This document shows, piece by piece, positions 62,875-64,000 of a stretch of DNA of 64,000 nucleotides. The translations under genes and the position numbers were made by a program. Origin of the DNA: Aestuariibacter sp. (lineage in GTDB: Bacteria; Pseudomonadota; Gammaproteobacteria; Enterobacterales; Alteromonadaceae); NCBI GenBank assembly GCA_017794925.1, contig CP051238.1, forward strand, positions 3,276,346 through 3,340,345. Direction: 5' to 3'. The stretch's first letter is position 1. Each line of letters starts with the position of its first letter. The notes under the pieces are model-generated. The model had not been told where the DNA came from. It made no database searches and saw only the letters and a list, made by a program, of their open reading frames with translations.

Positions 62875-64000
62875 TTATTTAGCAATAACCGTCAGGATGG
62901 GTTGGGTTGCATCCGGTCCGGTGACCCTGAACTCATAGGTACCTGCTGCAAGTTCAATCATAAGATTGTTATTGCTGTTGCCAAGTACTTTTCCAACACC
63001 TTCTGTTACCGTGTTGGTCAGGGCATCATCCGGATTGCCCAGGTTGACCGTTGCCCAGTCTTCCGAGGCAACTTTAAATTCAGTGGCACCACCACTCAGG
63101 GTAATATCCACTGAATACACACCCGCTCCCTGGTAAACCAGTTCATCAGCGGTTCCCCAGCCGTTCATGCCACCACGTAAAAACACTGGCGTACTGCCAA
63201 AGAACTGCTCATTGAACACTTTCAGGACTGGTTCTGCCTTGTCACTCACATCGACAATAAAGACGTAGTCTCCGTCAGTATCGATATTGATAACCAGGTT
63301 GTCATTAGTAGCAGCCAGATAGGTCTCCTGCCCTAGTACGACCGTCTTGTCTTCATCTGAGCCAGACATTGCCCCCAGGTTCACTGTAGCCCAGTCTTCC
63401 GACGCCACCTTGAATTCATAGCTACCGGCTGTCAGTGACATAGACACCTGATACTGACGTGCACCTTTATACTCAAGGGGCGTTTCAGTTCCCCACCCGT
63501 TAAAAGCGCCACGTAAGTAGACGGTGGTACCCGCATACGGTTCTTCGTTTTCAACGGTGAGTACCGGTGCCTGGGCGTCACTTGCATCCACAGTGAACAG
63601 GTAGGTTGCATCAACCGAAGGGGTAAAGAACAGGTTATTGTTCGATACGCCCAACATGACGCCAACACCATCTGTGACGGTAGCATCGGCAGCATCAGCC
63701 GCACCAAAGTTAACCGTCGCCCAGTCCTCAGAAGCAAACTTAAACTCATACTGCGTGCCAGCGGTTAATGCAGACGTTGCGGTATAGATACCATTGCCCT
63801 GATAAGCAAACTCTACAGAAGTACCCCACCCAGACATGCTGCCGCGCAAATACACCGCGGTATCACCGTAAGGCACAACATCCGGTGCGCCAGCAGTGGC
63901 ATAGCTAGCCAGGCCGTAACCCTGTGCGCCACTTTGCGGTTTTACAAATACCGCAATGGTGAGTGCGGGTACGGTAAAGGTACCGTTACCTGACTCATTT
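62875..64000 (-). CDS. 3' part of a pullulanase-type glucan debranching enzyme with three C-terminal repeats
   Basis: The frame is open to the right edge, so only the last 374 residues are seen. The first visible 21 residues (GTFTVPALTIAVFVKPQ) match the end of pullulanase-type alpha-1,6-glucosidases, whose C-terminal beta domain closes with a TFTVPARTTAVFV-like strand; the catalytic part is outside the window. Three ~111-residue repeats follow (VYLRG...GWG..., each with ASEDWATVN and a final VLTV), probably starch-binding beta-sandwich modules. The GTG at 63876 is not a real start. Together with the GH13 amylase, MFS transporter and LacI regulator it would complete a starch-using set. A terminator lies just downstream. 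Confidence 0.72.
   Translation of the reverse strand, partial: NESGNGTFTVPALTIAVFVKPQSGAQGYGLASYATAGAPDVVPYGDTAVYLRGSMSGWGTSVEFAYQGNGIYTATSALTAGTQYEFKFASEDWATVNFGAADAADATVTDGVGVMLGVSNNNLFFTPSVDATYLFTVDASDAQAPVLTVENEEPYAGTTVYLRGAFNGWGTETPLEYKGARQYQVSMSLTAGSYEFKVASEDWATVNLGAMSGSDEDKTVVLGQETYLAATNDNLVINIDTDGDYVFIVDVSDKAEPVLKVFNEQFFGSTPVFLRGGMNGWGTADELVYQGAGVYSVDITLSGGATEFKVASEDWATVNLGNPDDALTNTVTEGVGKVLGNSNNNLMIELAAGTYEFRVTGPDATQPILTVIAK
62878..63864 (-). repeat. three tandem ~111-codon protein repeats
   Basis: Repeat 1 spans about 63864-63538, repeat 2 63537-63202, repeat 3 63201-62878. Each has V-Y/F-LRG, GWGT, EFK-x-ASEDWATVN-x-G and a closing VLxV or ILTV. The nucleotide sequences differ, so the duplications are not recent. 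Confidence 0.8.

Noticed and set aside
62875..63876. Treating the repeat protein as a complete gene starting at GTG 63876
   Set aside because: The same frame continues to the window edge with residues typical of a pullulanase C-terminus and no ribosome site precedes the GTG.
1..64000. Search for tRNA, rRNA, CRISPR, insertion sequences, prophage or integron signals
   Set aside because: None seen: no T-loop-type sequences in clover-leaf context, no regularly spaced repeats, no transposase or integrase motifs in any long frame.

Overview
The window reads as chromosomal DNA of a marine gammaproteobacterium, most likely an Alteromonadales member (Alteromonas/Aestuariibacter-like). This is inferred from the gene content: the yejK-yejL-yejM cluster, cmoM, sohB, glnS, trhO, flgT, a GlyGly-CTERM protein, a Pla-1/VolA-type lipase lipoprotein, and a valine-degradation operon of the Shewanella/Alteromonas kind. 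Genes are densely packed on both strands with short intergenic gaps. I saw no rRNA, tRNA, CRISPR array, insertion sequence, integrase or phage gene.

Layout. 1-2.4 kb: the 3' end of an unidentified gene, then an Omp85-family outer-membrane barrel. 2.4-4.1 kb: an EptA-type lipid A phosphoethanolamine transferase; it and the barrel each have a PmrA-box-like site upstream. 4.1-6.4 kb: a LysR regulator divergent from the two subunits of a succinyl-CoA:3-ketoacid CoA transferase. 6.5-12.1 kb: DEAD-box helicase, alpha/beta hydrolase, EF-hand protein, TrhO, Mpo1-like protein, Crp/Fnr regulator. 12.2-16 kb: a receiver-TPR protein, lipoproteins, a DMT exporter. 16.1-18.9 kb: 6-phosphofructokinase and a secreted GH10 xylanase with cadherin repeats. 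19-26 kb: LytS/LytTR two-component pair, second Mpo1-like protein, PilZ protein, M61 and M23 peptidases, and a fused tandem pterin-synthase-like protein. 26.1-29 kb: yejK, yejL and a shortened yejM. 29-30.3 kb: a TPR/TonB-C protein.

30.5-35.2 kb is a four-gene valine catabolic operon (mmsA, acyl-CoA dehydrogenase, 3-hydroxyisobutyryl-CoA hydrolase, mmsB) with a perfect palindrome before it that resembles a LiuR site. 35.4-39.2 kb holds a second receiver-TPR protein behind a possible leader peptide, a beta-hydroxyacid dehydrogenase and D-lactate dehydrogenase. 39.1-42.3 kb is a tight sohB-tetR-nif3-cmoM operon. 42.4-47.9 kb has the lipase lipoprotein, YciK-type SDR and glnS. 48.1-52.4 kb is a maltodextrin block (LacI regulator, GH13 amylase lipoprotein, MFS sugar transporter), probably linked functionally to the pullulanase whose 3' end closes the window.

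52.7-55.8 kb encodes an ammonium channel fused to PAS, GGDEF and EAL domains. 56.3-59.3 kb carries an isolated flgH-flgT pair, with an unrecognised ORF on the opposite strand. 59.4-62.4 kb couples a phospholipase D/VTT fusion to an EEP-family phosphatase.

The best candidates for under-described biology are the Amt-PAS-GGDEF-EAL receptor, the paired PmrA-like sites at the Omp85 and eptA genes, the flgH-flgT pair away from other flagellar genes, the tandem pterin-synthase fusion with complementary losses in its halves, and the reduced YejM/PbgA. All functions are read from motifs by eye; no database search was run.
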